Both the position numbers and the translations under genes were made by a program. This document shows positions 44,275-53,998 of a stretch of DNA of 63,971 nt, piece after piece. The DNA comes from Candidatus Obscuribacterales bacterium (GTDB taxonomy: Bacteria > Cyanobacteriota > Vampirovibrionia > Obscuribacterales > Obscuribacteraceae): the NCBI GenBank assembly GCA_019745415.1, contig JAIETF010000027.1, positions 1-63,971 on the forward strand, written 5' to 3'. Below the pieces are notes generated by a model. The model was given only the letters and a program-made list of their open reading frames with translations. It searched no databases and was not told the DNA's origin. The number at the start of each line of letters is the position of its first letter. The first letter of the stretch is position 1.

Positions 44275-45282
44275 ATGGTAAAGCTGAAAATGCTGAAACC
44301 ATTATTGAGTGCTAGAATGAGTTGCGTTTGGCGGCGGATGCGGGCAATTCTAACTATGCAGATGCGTATTCTATCGGCTTCTTTGGCATTCTTGACGGCA
44401 ATTAGTTTGTCTCTGCCGGTTCTTGCCGGTGAAAATGCTGTAGATGATAAAGTGCAGCGGGGTGAAGTAAGCCAAGAACAGGGGCAAACTCAGGACCCAG
44501 CTCAGAAAAAGACCAGCGAAAAGGGTGAGTCAAACAGCGAGCCGGAGAGTTTGACTTGGAATATTGATGAGAGTGATGGGCCCAGGAAAGTGTTGGCTGG
44601 TAGTCAGTTCAGGGTCAGGTTGGAGCAGGAGATTTCCAGCGACGAGGCTGAGAGTGGGCAGCCGGTGTCTTGTGTTCTCGCTGAAGACCTCAAATTCGAC
44701 AAGCACAAAGTAATCGCTCATAACGGCGCTCAAGTGCTCGGCGTAATCGCTGCGGTCAGTCATAGTCGGCGCACAATCAAGTCTTATGTTCCCGGCAAGC
44801 ACTGGCTCGATGCTCAAGGGCGCATCGGCTTTAGCTTTAGTGGTTTGGTCGACCCCCATGGTAAGGTTTTGACCATAGACGCTCTGCCTAGTGAGAAGAC
44901 CAGTGTTATACAGGTCAAGAAAACACGGGCTCAGTTGGTGGCCAATAAGAACGGCGAGTATGTCGTTAAATACGCCGTAGGTAAATATGCTGCTATGGAT
45001 CTGGCTATCGGTGCTGTCGGTCTTGCAACCGGACCGATTGGAATCTTGACCAGTGCTCTTGTTTCTGGTGTTGCCGGCAGTGCCAACAAGAATTTTGCTG
45101 CCGGTCGCCCGGTTGAAGATGATGAACAGTTTTCAAAGAAGAAAGGCTTCATTATGGGAGTAGAGCGCGGCTTGCCTGGTGGCGCCTTGATATCGGGAGT
45201 GACCACCAGCGGCAAAGATTTGGAGTTGCATAAGGGTGATATTTTGACGGTCGAGTTGAAGAAAGACCTAGAGATAAACTAG
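44275..45282 (+). CDS. Secreted hypothetical protein with a glycine-rich hydrophobic segment
   Basis: 335 residues, not recognised. A long N-terminus leads to a hydrophobic signal (about 30-51) ending in VLAGE. A charged, Gln/Lys-rich stretch (about 55-92) follows. Then comes a beta-rich domain (about 100-225). Residues about 240-270 are a Gly/Ala-rich hydrophobic stretch (GAVGLATGPIGILTSALVSG) resembling glycine-zipper membrane segments. The C-terminus is basic and beta-rich. The start is uncertain: there is no ribosome binding site before 44275, and later ATGs at about 44338 and 44356 are possible. Confidence 0.68.
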   Translation: MVKLKMLKPLLSARMSCVWRRMRAILTMQMRILSASLAFLTAISLSLPVLAGENAVDDKVQRGEVSQEQGQTQDPAQKKTSEKGESNSEPESLTWNIDESDGPRKVLAGSQFRVRLEQEISSDEAESGQPVSCVLAEDLKFDKHKVIAHNGAQVLGVIAAVSHSRRTIKSYVPGKHWLDAQGRIGFSFSGLVDPHGKVLTIDALPSEKTSVIQVKKTRAQLVANKNGEYVVKYAVGKYAAMDLAIGAVGLATGPIGILTSALVSGVAGSANKNFAAGRPVEDDEQFSKKKGFIMGVERGLPGGALISGVTTSGKDLELHKGDILTVELKKDLEIN

Positions 45283-45307
45283 CGCCAACTTAGCTCACTT
45301 CTCTCTT

Positions 45308-45952
45308 TTAGGTTGTTCTCTTGCGTTGGCTCATAAGCAGCTGTTTGAGCATTTCTTTCACTCTATTTACTTCCAGCTCTTTTAGTTTCTTTCCGCCTAA
45401 GACTTGCTGCCAGACCATCAGTGAAATAAAAGATCCGGCAATTATGTGAGCCATGGCTTCCGGGTCTTTGATATCTAGTTCTTTTTGTTGGGCGAGATAT
45501 TTGCTTGCAAGTCCCATGCCCCTCAATATCACAGTGCGCACATATATCTGCGCCAGCTCCGGAAATCTTTCTGATTCGCCCACCAAGACGCGGAAAAGAG
45601 AATGATATTCGGGGTCTGCCATAAGGACGCAGAATTTTGCCGTAATCACATCGATGAATTGTTCTGGGGCGAGGCTGAGCATGGCCTCTGGATTGGAAAA
45701 ATCTATAGAGACCTTATTAATGGTCAGTTCTTCAATAATGGCTGTAAAGAGCTGCTCTTTATCTTTGAAGTGACTATAAATTGTGGCCTTGATTACCCCG
45801 GCTTTCTCGGCCACTTTGTTCATGCTGGTGCCGTCATAGCCGTTTTCTAAAAAGGTCTCGACAGCCGCTTTCACTATCTGATCGCGCTTGCTGCGGCGGC
45901 CGCCGCCTCGTTCTCTGTGGAGACTTTCATCACTTTCAGGTCTTTCATTCAT
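45308..45952 (-). CDS. TetR/AcrR family transcriptional regulator
   Basis: 214 residues. The N-terminal helix-turn-helix (about 20-68) is typical: RDQIVKAAVETFLENGYDG..MNKVAEKAGVIKATIYSHFKDKE. The C-terminal ligand domain is helical and not diagnostic. It is divergent from the efflux operon, and a palindrome overlapping that operon's promoter fits a TetR dimer site. By analogy with CecR/AcrR-type regulators it should repress the efflux genes and itself. Confidence 0.93.
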   Translation of the reverse strand: MNERPESDESLHRERGGGRRSKRDQIVKAAVETFLENGYDGTSMNKVAEKAGVIKATIYSHFKDKEQLFTAIIEELTINKVSIDFSNPEAMLSLAPEQFIDVITAKFCVLMADPEYHSLFRVLVGESERFPELAQIYVRTVILRGMGLASKYLAQQKELDIKDPEAMAHIIAGSFISLMVWQQVLGGKKLKELEVNRVKEMLKQLLMSQRKRTT

Positions 45953-45977
45953 TCGATTGATTTTACGACAATATTAG

Positions 45978-46008
45978 TTGACAAACAATACATACCGGTT
46001 GGTATGAT
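45978..46008 (+). promoter_or_regulatory. Promoter and TetR-type operator of the efflux operon
   Basis: TTGACA (45978-45983) and TATGAT (46003-46008) form a promoter with a 19-bp spacer. The palindrome CATACC-GGTT-GGTATG (45991-46006) covers the spacer and part of the -10 box. This placement is expected for repression by the divergently encoded TetR protein; the operator call is inference. Confidence 0.72.
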
Positions 46009-46060
46009 TACTTCGTGGTGCAAATTGAACGAATAATTCCAAGAGAGTAAGGACAAGAGC

Positions 46061-47311
46061 ATGGCGGCTATAAAAGAGAAGGCTGAAAGCCAGGTCGTAC
46101 AGGGTGGGGGGCGGAAACCGCCTGTGCCCGTCCTTGTCTTAGTGCTTTTGTTGGTTCTGGGTGGTGCCTATTACTTTTATTCAGGCAAAAAGATAGCCGA
46201 CCTACCTGATGACAGGCTGCCGGTCAGCGGGCGCATCGAAGGTTATGAAACAAATATTGGGCCCAAAGTGGGGGGCAGAATCGATTTTGTCGGTTTTAGA
46301 GAAGGCGACAGCGTCAAGGTAGGAGACCTTTTGGTGCAGCTGAGCGATGCCGATATTCAAGCTCAGCTTAAGAGTGCGCAGGCACGCAAAGAGAAAGCCG
46401 CCGAGAATGTAGAAGAGTGTGCTTATCAGATCAATGTAGTCGATCGCCAGTTGGAAGAGTCGAGACTGAGACTCATGCAGTCAAGCGAAGATACCCAGGC
46501 CCGTGTGAATGAGGCCGAAGCTTCGCTTTCGCAGGCGCAAGCCCGTCTGTCTGAGGCAGAAGCGCAGTTGACTCTGGCTAAAGCAGATCTTTCTTTGGCC
46601 CGTATACGCAAAGATCGTTATGCCTTCTTGGCTAGTAGAGGAGCCGTTACCACCGACGAGAATGATCAAGCGCAAACCAACCATCAGAGTCAGGAAGCCT
46701 TGGTTAAATCGCGAGAAAGCGCTTTGGAAGCGGCTCAAAGACAGCTACATATAGCCGAAGCCAGTCTTAAGCAAGCACGCAGTACTCGGCTTAACCCAGG
46801 TATGATCAAGGCTCAAGCTGGTGTGCTGGAAGGTCAGTTGGCCCAGGCGCGCTTCAAGCTCAAGAGTGCCGAGCACGAAGTTGTGGCTGCTCAAGCCGAT
46901 ATTGATCAGATTAAAGCGAATATTGCTTATCTAAATATCAAGAGTCCTATTAACGGCATAGTCACCGCTCGCTCGGTGGAACCAGGGGCCGTAGTGGTGC
47001 CTGGACAGACTTTGCTTTCGCTTATCGACCTTAGTGTGGTTTATCTGCGCGGCTATATTCCAGAAGGAAAAATTGGTCTGGTTCGAGTTGGTCAGAAAGC
47101 ACTGATTAAGCTGGATAGTGATCCTGATAAATCTATTGATGGAAAGGTGATTCAGATTGATCCGGAAGGTTCTTTCACGCCTGAGAATATCTATTTCAAA
47201 GACGACCGAGTGAAGCAGGTTTTTGGCATCAAAATAAGCATCGAGAACAAAAATGGAGTCGGCTTTGCTAAGCCGGGCATGCCTGCCGATGCTGAAATTG
47301 TCATCAAGTAG
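46061..47311 (+). CDS. HlyD-type membrane fusion protein
   Basis: 416 residues, periplasmic adaptor of the tripartite efflux pump. One N-terminal membrane helix (about 22-42). Biotinyl-lipoyl-like halves flank a long alpha-helical hairpin (about 100-300) rich in Ala, Gln and Glu. The IKSPINGIVTARSVEPGAVV block (about 302-321) is the second lipoyl half, and a beta-barrel domain follows. It resembles YbhG. AAGGA precedes the ATG. First gene of the operon. Confidence 0.93.
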   Translation: MAAIKEKAESQVVQGGGRKPPVPVLVLVLLLVLGGAYYFYSGKKIADLPDDRLPVSGRIEGYETNIGPKVGGRIDFVGFREGDSVKVGDLLVQLSDADIQAQLKSAQARKEKAAENVEECAYQINVVDRQLEESRLRLMQSSEDTQARVNEAEASLSQAQARLSEAEAQLTLAKADLSLARIRKDRYAFLASRGAVTTDENDQAQTNHQSQEALVKSRESALEAAQRQLHIAEASLKQARSTRLNPGMIKAQAGVLEGQLAQARFKLKSAEHEVVAAQADIDQIKANIAYLNIKSPINGIVTARSVEPGAVVVPGQTLLSLIDLSVVYLRGYIPEGKIGLVRVGQKALIKLDSDPDKSIDGKVIQIDPEGSFTPENIYFKDDRVKQVFGIKISIENKNGVGFAKPGMPADAEIVIK

Positions 47312-47317
47312 AAAGCA

Positions 47318-49330
47318 ATGACGAATGCACTTCTAGAGCAGGAAATAGTGAGAGCGAGAGGGCTCGCTAAGAGCTATGGTGCGCTGGCGGCAGTCAAAGG
47401 TATCGACTTTGAGATAAAGCAAGGTGAGATTTTTGGTTTGATTGGTCCCGATGGAGCCGGCAAGACGACTACTTTTCATATAATGGGCGGAGTGCTTGAG
47501 AATAACGCCGGGGAGATAGCAGTCCTGGGCGGTAGCCCGCGCAATATGCGGCTGTCTATAGGCTATCTTACCCAACAGTTTTCGCTTTACTTAGACCTGA
47601 GTTTGATTGAAAATCTGCGTTATGTAGCCGGTTTGCGCGATGTCACTGGCCGGTTGTTCGACGAGAGAGCGGCTCGCTACCTCAAGCTCATGGACCTAGA
47701 CCGCTTTCCTAACAGATTGGCCGGCCAACTATCCGGGGGCATGAAGCAGAAACTGGCTCTTTGTTGTGCCTTGGTTGGCGATCCCAAATTACTTCTTCTG
47801 GACGAGCCAACTACCGGTGTTGATCCTGTATCTAGGCGCGAATTTTGGGATCTGCTTTCGCGAGTTTGCAGCGAAGGTGTAACAGTAGCAGTAGCCACTC
47901 CTTATCTTGACGAAGCCGAGCGTTGCGGAAGACTGATTCTCATGCATGAGGGGCGGATCTTAGAAGAAGGTTCTCCTGCCGGCCTTAAGGAACGGCTTGG
48001 TATGCACCGGTTAGAAGTGCGCTCGGGTAAGTTGCATGAAATGGAAACAGCCCTGGTCGAAGCCCAAAGAAAAAGAGCAGACAGGGTTTTGTTTGATGTG
48101 CAGACCTTTGGCGATCGCCTAGATGTCTTGGTGCCCAATTTGGAGCAAGGTACGGCTCTGGTGCGGCAGCTAAGCCAGCAAGCGGGTTTGACTGAGCCTC
48201 TGCTCAGTGAGCAAGAGCCGACCTTGGAGAACGTTTTTGTTGCTCGCCTTAAGCATGATTTGCCAGAAGAAGAGCAAAAACCCTTCCCTTTTGTGGTCAA
48301 AGAGTCGCGAGAACAAAGCAAGCAGGCTGCCCAGAATAGTGCCAAATATGGTGCCATTGAAGCGAGCGCTGTTTCTAAGCGGTTCGGCAATTTTCAAGCA
48401 GTGCGCTCGGTCAGTTTAAGAGTCGAGTATGGTGAAATTTATGGGTTATTGGGTGCTAATGGTGCTGGTAAAACTACAACCATCAAGATACTCTGCGGCT
48501 TGATTAAGCCTTCTGGCGGCAGTATGGCTCTTTGTGGGCAGGTGTCTGACCTGCGTCAAGAATCTCTCAGGCAGAAACTGGGCTATATGAGCCAGAAGTT
48601 TACTCTTTATGACGATCTGACAATAAGAGAAAATCTAGAGTTCTACTGTGGTGTCTACTGTGTGCCCGAGACTCTGCGCAAAGAGCGAATCGCCTGGGTT
48701 TTGCGTAGTTCAGAGTTGACCGGGCAGGAAGGACTTCTGGCGGGCAAACTGCCGGGCGGATGGAAACAGCGTCTTTCCTTTGGTGCGGCTGTACTACACC
48801 AGCCTCAGGTGCTTTTCTTGGACGAACCGACTTCGGGTGTCGACCCTTTAGCTCGGCGTGAAATGTGGAAGCTGATTAGAGATTTTTCTAGGCAGGGCAC
48901 TGCCATTTTGGTGACCACGCACTTTTTGGAAGAGGCCGAAAACTGCAACAATCTTGGCTTTATGGTGGCTGGTGAAGTGGTGGCCGAGGGGTCGCCTTCA
49001 CGCATCAAAGAAGAGCAACCGGGAACTCTTTATGAGCTGGTCTGTGATGACTTGCAGGGTGCCTATTCTCGCTTAAAGGGACTATTGGAAGAGTGGCGCA
49101 CCTCAATGTTTGCCGATTGTTTGCATGTGGTTCTAGACCAGGGTGCAAGCGAGCTTCCAGGGCTGCTCGCCAATCTTGCCGCTGCCGGCGTCAAGATTAA
49201 GTCGCACAGACAAGTGCCTTTCAGCCTCGAAGATTGCTTTATTTCGATAGTGCAGCGGGCGCAGAGGGCGCTGGGATCTGGCCACGGCGAGAAATCTATG
49301 CAAACGCCGCAATCGGGTGGTGAAAAGTGA
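47318..49330 (+). CDS. Double ABC-transporter ATPase (YbhF-like)
   Basis: 670 residues with two ATPase domains. Domain 1 (about 10-320): Walker A GPDGAGKTT, signature LSGGMKQKL, Walker B LLLLDEPTTG. Domain 2 (about 345-640): Walker A GANGAGKTT, signature LPGGWKQRL (Ser replaced by Pro) and Walker B VLFLDEPTSG. Domain 1 has His replaced by Pro in the switch region (VAVATPYLDEAE), which is common in degenerate sites; domain 2 keeps TTHFLEEAE. So site 1 may be catalytically weak. It supplies energy for the two permeases that follow. Confidence 0.95.
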   Translation: MTNALLEQEIVRARGLAKSYGALAAVKGIDFEIKQGEIFGLIGPDGAGKTTTFHIMGGVLENNAGEIAVLGGSPRNMRLSIGYLTQQFSLYLDLSLIENLRYVAGLRDVTGRLFDERAARYLKLMDLDRFPNRLAGQLSGGMKQKLALCCALVGDPKLLLLDEPTTGVDPVSRREFWDLLSRVCSEGVTVAVATPYLDEAERCGRLILMHEGRILEEGSPAGLKERLGMHRLEVRSGKLHEMETALVEAQRKRADRVLFDVQTFGDRLDVLVPNLEQGTALVRQLSQQAGLTEPLLSEQEPTLENVFVARLKHDLPEEEQKPFPFVVKESREQSKQAAQNSAKYGAIEASAVSKRFGNFQAVRSVSLRVEYGEIYGLLGANGAGKTTTIKILCGLIKPSGGSMALCGQVSDLRQESLRQKLGYMSQKFTLYDDLTIRENLEFYCGVYCVPETLRKERIAWVLRSSELTGQEGLLAGKLPGGWKQRLSFGAAVLHQPQVLFLDEPTSGVDPLARREMWKLIRDFSRQGTAILVTTHFLEEAENCNNLGFMVAGEVVAEGSPSRIKEEQPGTLYELVCDDLQGAYSRLKGLLEEWRTSMFADCLHVVLDQGASELPGLLANLAAAGVKIKSHRQVPFSLEDCFISIVQRAQRALGSGHGEKSMQTPQSGGEK

Positions 49331-50436
49331 AGAAAATTCTGGCTCAAATCGGCAAAGAAATAGCCCAGTTTAGAAGGGATAAGCTCACCCTGGCGCTAGC
49401 CTTTTTCTTGCCTTTTGTAGCTTTGCTTTTATACGGCTACGCCACTCGTCTGGAGTCTAAGAATATTCTTGTGGCTGTGAAAAATTTCGACACAGGCAGC
49501 CTCAGCAGGGACTATATCGATACTTTATTTGCCACAGGGCAGTTACAGGCGGCGCCGTTTAGAGGCAGCGGGGTCGATATTATGGAGCCCCTCGACAAAG
49601 ACGGCGTCAAAGCGGCCATAGTCATTCCCCCGGAATTTTCCCGCAAGGTCAGTCGGCGCGAGAGGGCGCAAGTGCAAGTGGTGATTGACGCTTGCGACGT
49701 CAACAATGCCAGGGTGGTGAAGAACTGCATCATTGCTTCGACCAATTATTTTTTGCGAAGCAAAGACCTGCAAAATACTCGCAGCTTGATCTCGCCTCAA
49801 GTGCGCCTTTGGTTTAATCCAGGTAGAGATGAGGCTCTTTATGTAGCGCCGGGAGCCATAGCGGTAATTCTTTGGATCTTTCCGTGCTTACTTGCTGCTT
49901 TGGCGATGGCTAGAGAGAAGGAACAAGGCACGATTTTGCAGCTTTACGCCTCCAGTCTCTCTTCTTTTGAACTTATAGCGGGCAAGACAATTGCTTATAC
50001 TTTGATTGCCCTGATGCAGGCTGCCTTGATTATTACGGCTTCCTTTGTCTTGTTCGGGCTTCGCTTTGTCGGCGATATACCGATATTCTTCCTCTCGCTC
50101 ATTTTGTTTCTTTATAGTTCAGTAGCTTTTGGTGTTTTTGCCGGAACGCGCGCCACCACCCAGAGTGCGGCAGTGCAGATAGTGGCCACGACCGGATTCA
50201 CCACAGCTCTACTTCTTTCTGGTTTTTTATATCCGCTGCGCAATATAACCTATCCCCTGTCGCTTATCTCAAATATTTTGCCGGCGCGTTATTTCGTTTC
50301 GGCGGCGCGTAATGCTTTTGTGCGCGGGTCTGACTTCGCCAGTCAACTCTATATTCCGCTCTCAATAGCCGCGGCCGCTCTGGTTCTTTATATTGCGGCC
50401 GCCAAGATTTTGCGCCGTATGCAGTTGAAAGGTTGA
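49327..50436 (+). CDS. ABC-2 type permease (YbhS/YbhR-like), first copy
   Basis: 369 residues. One N-terminal helix (about 22-38), a large periplasmic domain (about 40-170) and five C-terminal helices, the standard layout. The start is GTG at 49327, overlapping the stop of the ATPase gene (GTGA), which indicates translational coupling. A second permease follows, so the membrane part is a heterodimer. Confidence 0.93.
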   Translation: MKKILAQIGKEIAQFRRDKLTLALAFFLPFVALLLYGYATRLESKNILVAVKNFDTGSLSRDYIDTLFATGQLQAAPFRGSGVDIMEPLDKDGVKAAIVIPPEFSRKVSRRERAQVQVVIDACDVNNARVVKNCIIASTNYFLRSKDLQNTRSLISPQVRLWFNPGRDEALYVAPGAIAVILWIFPCLLAALAMAREKEQGTILQLYASSLSSFELIAGKTIAYTLIALMQAALIITASFVLFGLRFVGDIPIFFLSLILFLYSSVAFGVFAGTRATTQSAAVQIVATTGFTTALLLSGFLYPLRNITYPLSLISNILPARYFVSAARNAFVRGSDFASQLYIPLSIAAAALVLYIAAAKILRRMQLKG

Positions 50437-50458
50437 GCGGGGATAGGAAGAGAAGATT

Positions 50459-51583
50459 ATGGATAAGCTCAACTATTTCACTCAGCTCAAGGCTCTGATG
50501 CGCAAAGAAGTGCAGCAGATATTGCGCGACAAACAGTTGCTTTTCTTGCTCTTTTTTATGCCGATTATGCAGCTCTTTATTTATGGCTTCGCTCTCAGTC
50601 CTGAAGTGGACAGGCTGCGATTGGGCGTTGTCGATCATGCTTCTTCCACTATTAGCAGAGCCCTTACTGCTGCGCTTGTGGTCAATGATGTATTTGAACT
50701 GAAGGAAAGCGGTGGAAGAGACTCGACTCTTGCCGCCCTTGTGCGCGACGGTGCTCTTGATGCCGGGCTTATCATACCTGCCGATCTGGAGAGACGTTAT
50801 CGAGCCGGGCTGAAGACAAATGTGCAAGTCTTTATTGATGGTGTCGATGCCAATAGTGCTGGTATTGCTGCCGGTTATGTCAGTCAGATTCTAGCTTCTT
50901 TCAACCGCAATCTCAGCTCGGGCAGTCAGGAATCGCGAGAAGTAATCAGTCCCCAAATAACTTTTGCCTACAATCCGGGCTTGATTAGCTCTTGGTTTTT
51001 TGTACCTGGTGTGATCGCCCTGGTTCTTAACTTGGTTTCCACCCTAGTGAGCAGTGCTGCTCTTGTGCGCGAGAAAGATTCGGGAACCTTGGAGCAGTTG
51101 CTCATGACTCCGGTTAGCTCAAGGCAAATTTTGCTAGCCAAGATCGTGCCTTTAGCGGCTCTACTCATGATTACAGTCGCGGTAGCCTTGCTTGTTTCGG
51201 TGGCGGTCTTTCATGTACCATTCCGCGGTAATCTGCTTTTATTTCTCTTCGTTTCGTTTTTGGCGGTTCTGGTTGGTATATCAATCGGTATCGCTTTGGC
51301 TGCCTATTCAGAGAACCAGCGTCAAAGCCTCTTAACCTCTTTCTTTATCAATTTGCCTGTAATTCAGCTTTCTGGTGCGATTGCACCGATGGAAAGTATG
51401 CCCGAGTTTTTTCAGTATCTTTCTTATCTAGACCCTCTGCGCTACTACGTCATATGTGTGCGCGCCCTCTTGCTCAAAGGCGGCGGATTTTCCGAAATTT
51501 GGACCGAGGTGCTTTCACTTTCGGTTTATGCCTTTGTGCTCTTATCTTTGAGCTCTTCGCGATTCAGGAAACAATTGAAATGA
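50459..51583 (+). CDS. ABC-2 type permease, second copy
   Basis: 374 residues, the same layout as the first permease: N-terminal helix (about 25-43), periplasmic domain (about 45-170) and five helices, including the EKDSGTLEQLLMTPV motif that is a hallmark of the family. GGAAG lies eight bases before the ATG. Its stop overlaps the start of the TolC-type gene by four bases (ATGA). Confidence 0.93.
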   Translation: MDKLNYFTQLKALMRKEVQQILRDKQLLFLLFFMPIMQLFIYGFALSPEVDRLRLGVVDHASSTISRALTAALVVNDVFELKESGGRDSTLAALVRDGALDAGLIIPADLERRYRAGLKTNVQVFIDGVDANSAGIAAGYVSQILASFNRNLSSGSQESREVISPQITFAYNPGLISSWFFVPGVIALVLNLVSTLVSSAALVREKDSGTLEQLLMTPVSSRQILLAKIVPLAALLMITVAVALLVSVAVFHVPFRGNLLLFLFVSFLAVLVGISIGIALAAYSENQRQSLLTSFFINLPVIQLSGAIAPMESMPEFFQYLSYLDPLRYYVICVRALLLKGGGFSEIWTEVLSLSVYAFVLLSLSSSRFRKQLK

Positions 51584-53202
51584 AAAGTAAGTATAGAGCA
51601 AAGCGTCTCGCCGCTTTATCTTTAATGATCACCTTGGGCACTTGTTCTTCTGCCAGCGCCGACCAGCCGCCGGCGCCCGTCCCTGCTTCTAACTCTGCTT
51701 CTAATTCTGTTTCTGGTCTGGCTCAGCCCTTTGTTGCCGAGAATGCCTCCGTAACAGAGACTAGTGCATTTTCGGCAGAGAGATTAGATTTGAAGCGCGA
51801 CAGTCTCAAGGCGCTGATTACAATCGACAGGCGCATTGACCCTTTTAGTTTAGATGCCGAGAGCAGCCGTTCATTTACCTTGAAAGAGGCAATAGACACT
51901 ACTATTGCCAATAACCTCGACATTGGTATCGCCGATTATGACCGCCAGGCGGCTAAGGCTAGGCTGCTTGGTGCCTATGGTAAATTCCTGCCTGATATCG
52001 CTCTCAGTTATCAATACAACTATCTCAAAGGCAAAGCCAATGTGCCTTTTGGTTCTACTCTCGAGCCCTTGCGTTTCAATAATCCATTTATTATCACCAG
52101 TGCCGGTTTTAAATATTACGGCTATCGCGGCGGTAGTGTTATGTTTTCTGCATTGAAAGGGCGCAATCAACTGCGCGCCGAGAAAGAAAAGAAGAAAGCC
52201 ACTATTGCCGATGCTTTGCAAGAGACTGTGCATTTGTACAACGAACTTGTCTTGCAAGAGGCTATTTTGCGCATTCGCATTAGAGCGGTTGAGACATCTG
52301 AGTCTCAGCTCAGCCTCAGTCGAGACCTGCAAGCCGGTGGTTTGGCGACAAGATTAGAGGTATTGCAGGCTGAGACCCAGCTTTCACAAGATAGGCAGAA
52401 TCTCATTGATCAGCAGATTGCCAGGCGTGACGCCGCCATTAGACTTTCTGATCATCTTAGCTTGCCCCAAGATGTCGATCTCAGACCAGCCGCTGAAGTG
52501 ATTGAGAAATGGCGACTGGTGAGCGATGATAATCTGGTTGGCAAGCTGGTTTCGCAGGCTATAGATAATCGCCCCGAACTAAAGCAATATGAAGAACTGC
52601 GCTTGGCTGCCAAAAAGCAGATAGTGATTAATGCTGCTAATTTGCAGCCTAGTTTTGCCTTTAACGGCAATGTTCTTGGTATTGGTGAGACTCTTTCGAA
52701 GAGCACCGAGCTGGCACCAGTAACGCTTGCTGGCGTCGGTGGTAATGGTGTAGCTCAGTTACCTAGACAGAGACAGATAACCGCACTTTATACCTTGGGC
52801 TTCAATGTCAATTGGAACTTCCAGGGCTTGGGCACGGTTGATGCAGCCAATATTTATGCTGCCAAATTAGATGCCAGAAAAGCCGCCTTGCAGTCGCAAC
52901 GTCTGCTCAACCAAGTGGTTTCGGAAGTAAGACGTTCATATCTCAAGTCTCTTTCATCGGAGCGGAAGATTGAAGAAGCCATTGCCCAGGTGCGTTCAGC
53001 TGATGAGGAGCTGAGATTAGCCAGTTTGCGCTATCAAAACGGGGTTGGTAAAAACATTGATGTCTTGCGGGCGCAACAAGACTATACCGGCGCTCTTATT
53101 GAGAAAGCCCGAGCTCTAGTTGCTTTTAACGACGCTCAGGTTGATTTGCTGCGCAATGTTGGACTGATCTCATCAAGCAATCTGTTAAGAGAGTCTCGCT
53201 AA
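51580..53202 (+). CDS. TolC-family outer-membrane efflux protein
   Basis: 540 residues. Signal peptide (1-27, ending in SSASA). A Pro/Ser/Ala-rich spacer follows. Two structural repeats of outer-membrane efflux type come next: each has long Ala/Gln/Leu helices with a central beta-strand pair. The ATTAIDTT-like N-terminal helix (KEAIDTTIANNLDIGIADYD) and the final helical block (DVLRAQQDYTGALIEKARALVAFNDAQVDLLRNVG) are typical. The ATG at 51580 overlaps the permease stop. It completes the pump and ends the operon. Confidence 0.93.
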   Translation: MKSKYRAKRLAALSLMITLGTCSSASADQPPAPVPASNSASNSVSGLAQPFVAENASVTETSAFSAERLDLKRDSLKALITIDRRIDPFSLDAESSRSFTLKEAIDTTIANNLDIGIADYDRQAAKARLLGAYGKFLPDIALSYQYNYLKGKANVPFGSTLEPLRFNNPFIITSAGFKYYGYRGGSVMFSALKGRNQLRAEKEKKKATIADALQETVHLYNELVLQEAILRIRIRAVETSESQLSLSRDLQAGGLATRLEVLQAETQLSQDRQNLIDQQIARRDAAIRLSDHLSLPQDVDLRPAAEVIEKWRLVSDDNLVGKLVSQAIDNRPELKQYEELRLAAKKQIVINAANLQPSFAFNGNVLGIGETLSKSTELAPVTLAGVGGNGVAQLPRQRQITALYTLGFNVNWNFQGLGTVDAANIYAAKLDARKAALQSQRLLNQVVSEVRRSYLKSLSSERKIEEAIAQVRSADEELRLASLRYQNGVGKNIDVLRAQQDYTGALIEKARALVAFNDAQVDLLRNVGLISSSNLLRESR

Positions 53203-53544
53203 CTTTTGTCCAAGTGGTCGCTATCTTTTAAGCGATGTTTCGATTGTTTATTTACTCAGCTGTGCCTGCAATTTCATAAATTCTCTTTTCGTGGATATCC
53301 CCTATTTTCATCTTGGAAGCAGGTCTAACTTGGCATTATTGCCCTTTGGAGGATGGTTTTGGCGCTGACCGGCCAGCTAGGTTTGAGACTTCGTTTATTT
53401 CTTGTTTTCATGAGCTGCGAAATTCGTCAGAGCACAAAAGTCAATTGATATTGAGTTTGGGAAGAAGCTAGAGCAACTGTGGTTGCCGGTTTTGGTCTTG
53501 CTTTCGGCGTTTTTTCAGCTTACTTTGCCCCAAGGAGGTAAGAC
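53203..53544. other. Intergenic region after the efflux operon
   Basis: About 340 bases; no gene or strong hairpin noted. AT-rich. It probably holds the promoter of the 86-aa gene. Confidence 0.45.
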
Positions 53545-53805
53545 ATGATTGAGTCTATTGCTGGAATCTTTGCCGCCCTCAGCCTGCCATTTTTCTTGTT
53601 GTCTATGCTGGCTTTGCTGAGTGGCTCTAAAGTTGACGGACTTTCTATGGCCGTCGACTTAATTAGAGAATTGGTCAACTGTCTCTTTGATTTGCTTGGT
53701 AAGTTGCTCGAATTTTTGATTGAGCTCAGCCCGGTCATATTCAAGCTAATTGCCGATGTATTCAGGGTGACTCTCACAGTACTTCGCAAGTTCGTAAAAA
53801 TGTAA
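53545..53805 (+). CDS. Small hypothetical hydrophobic protein
   Basis: 86 residues with two or three hydrophobic helices (about 6-24, 44-58 and 60-74) and a basic C-terminus (RKFVKM). It has an excellent ribosome binding site (AAGGAGG, seven bases before the ATG), so it is very likely translated. Not recognised; small helix-rich proteins of this type may modify membrane complexes or be toxic peptides. Confidence 0.75.
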   Translation: MIESIAGIFAALSLPFFLLSMLALLSGSKVDGLSMAVDLIRELVNCLFDLLGKLLEFLIELSPVIFKLIADVFRVTLTVLRKFVKM

Positions 53806-53816
53806 TGAGGATAAGG

Positions 53817-53853
53817 AGAGAGGGACTAGGGTAAAACTTAGTCTCTCTTTCTG
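53817..53853 (+). terminator. Terminator after the small hydrophobic protein gene
   Basis: AGAGAG.GACTA (53817-53828) pairs with TAGTCTCTCT (53839-53848), one bulge, followed by TTCTGT. Confidence 0.58.
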
Positions 53854-53998
53854 TATCTTTGTCAGGTATTTTCGTAGGTAACTTTTTTGCTGAAATTGCT
53901 TGAGGAGCATCAAAGTGTCAAAAAGAGGTGGGCAATTTAGAAAGCTCTAAAATAACCTAAAACTATTGCATGGGTTTATGTTGAGCCCGTAGGTAAAC

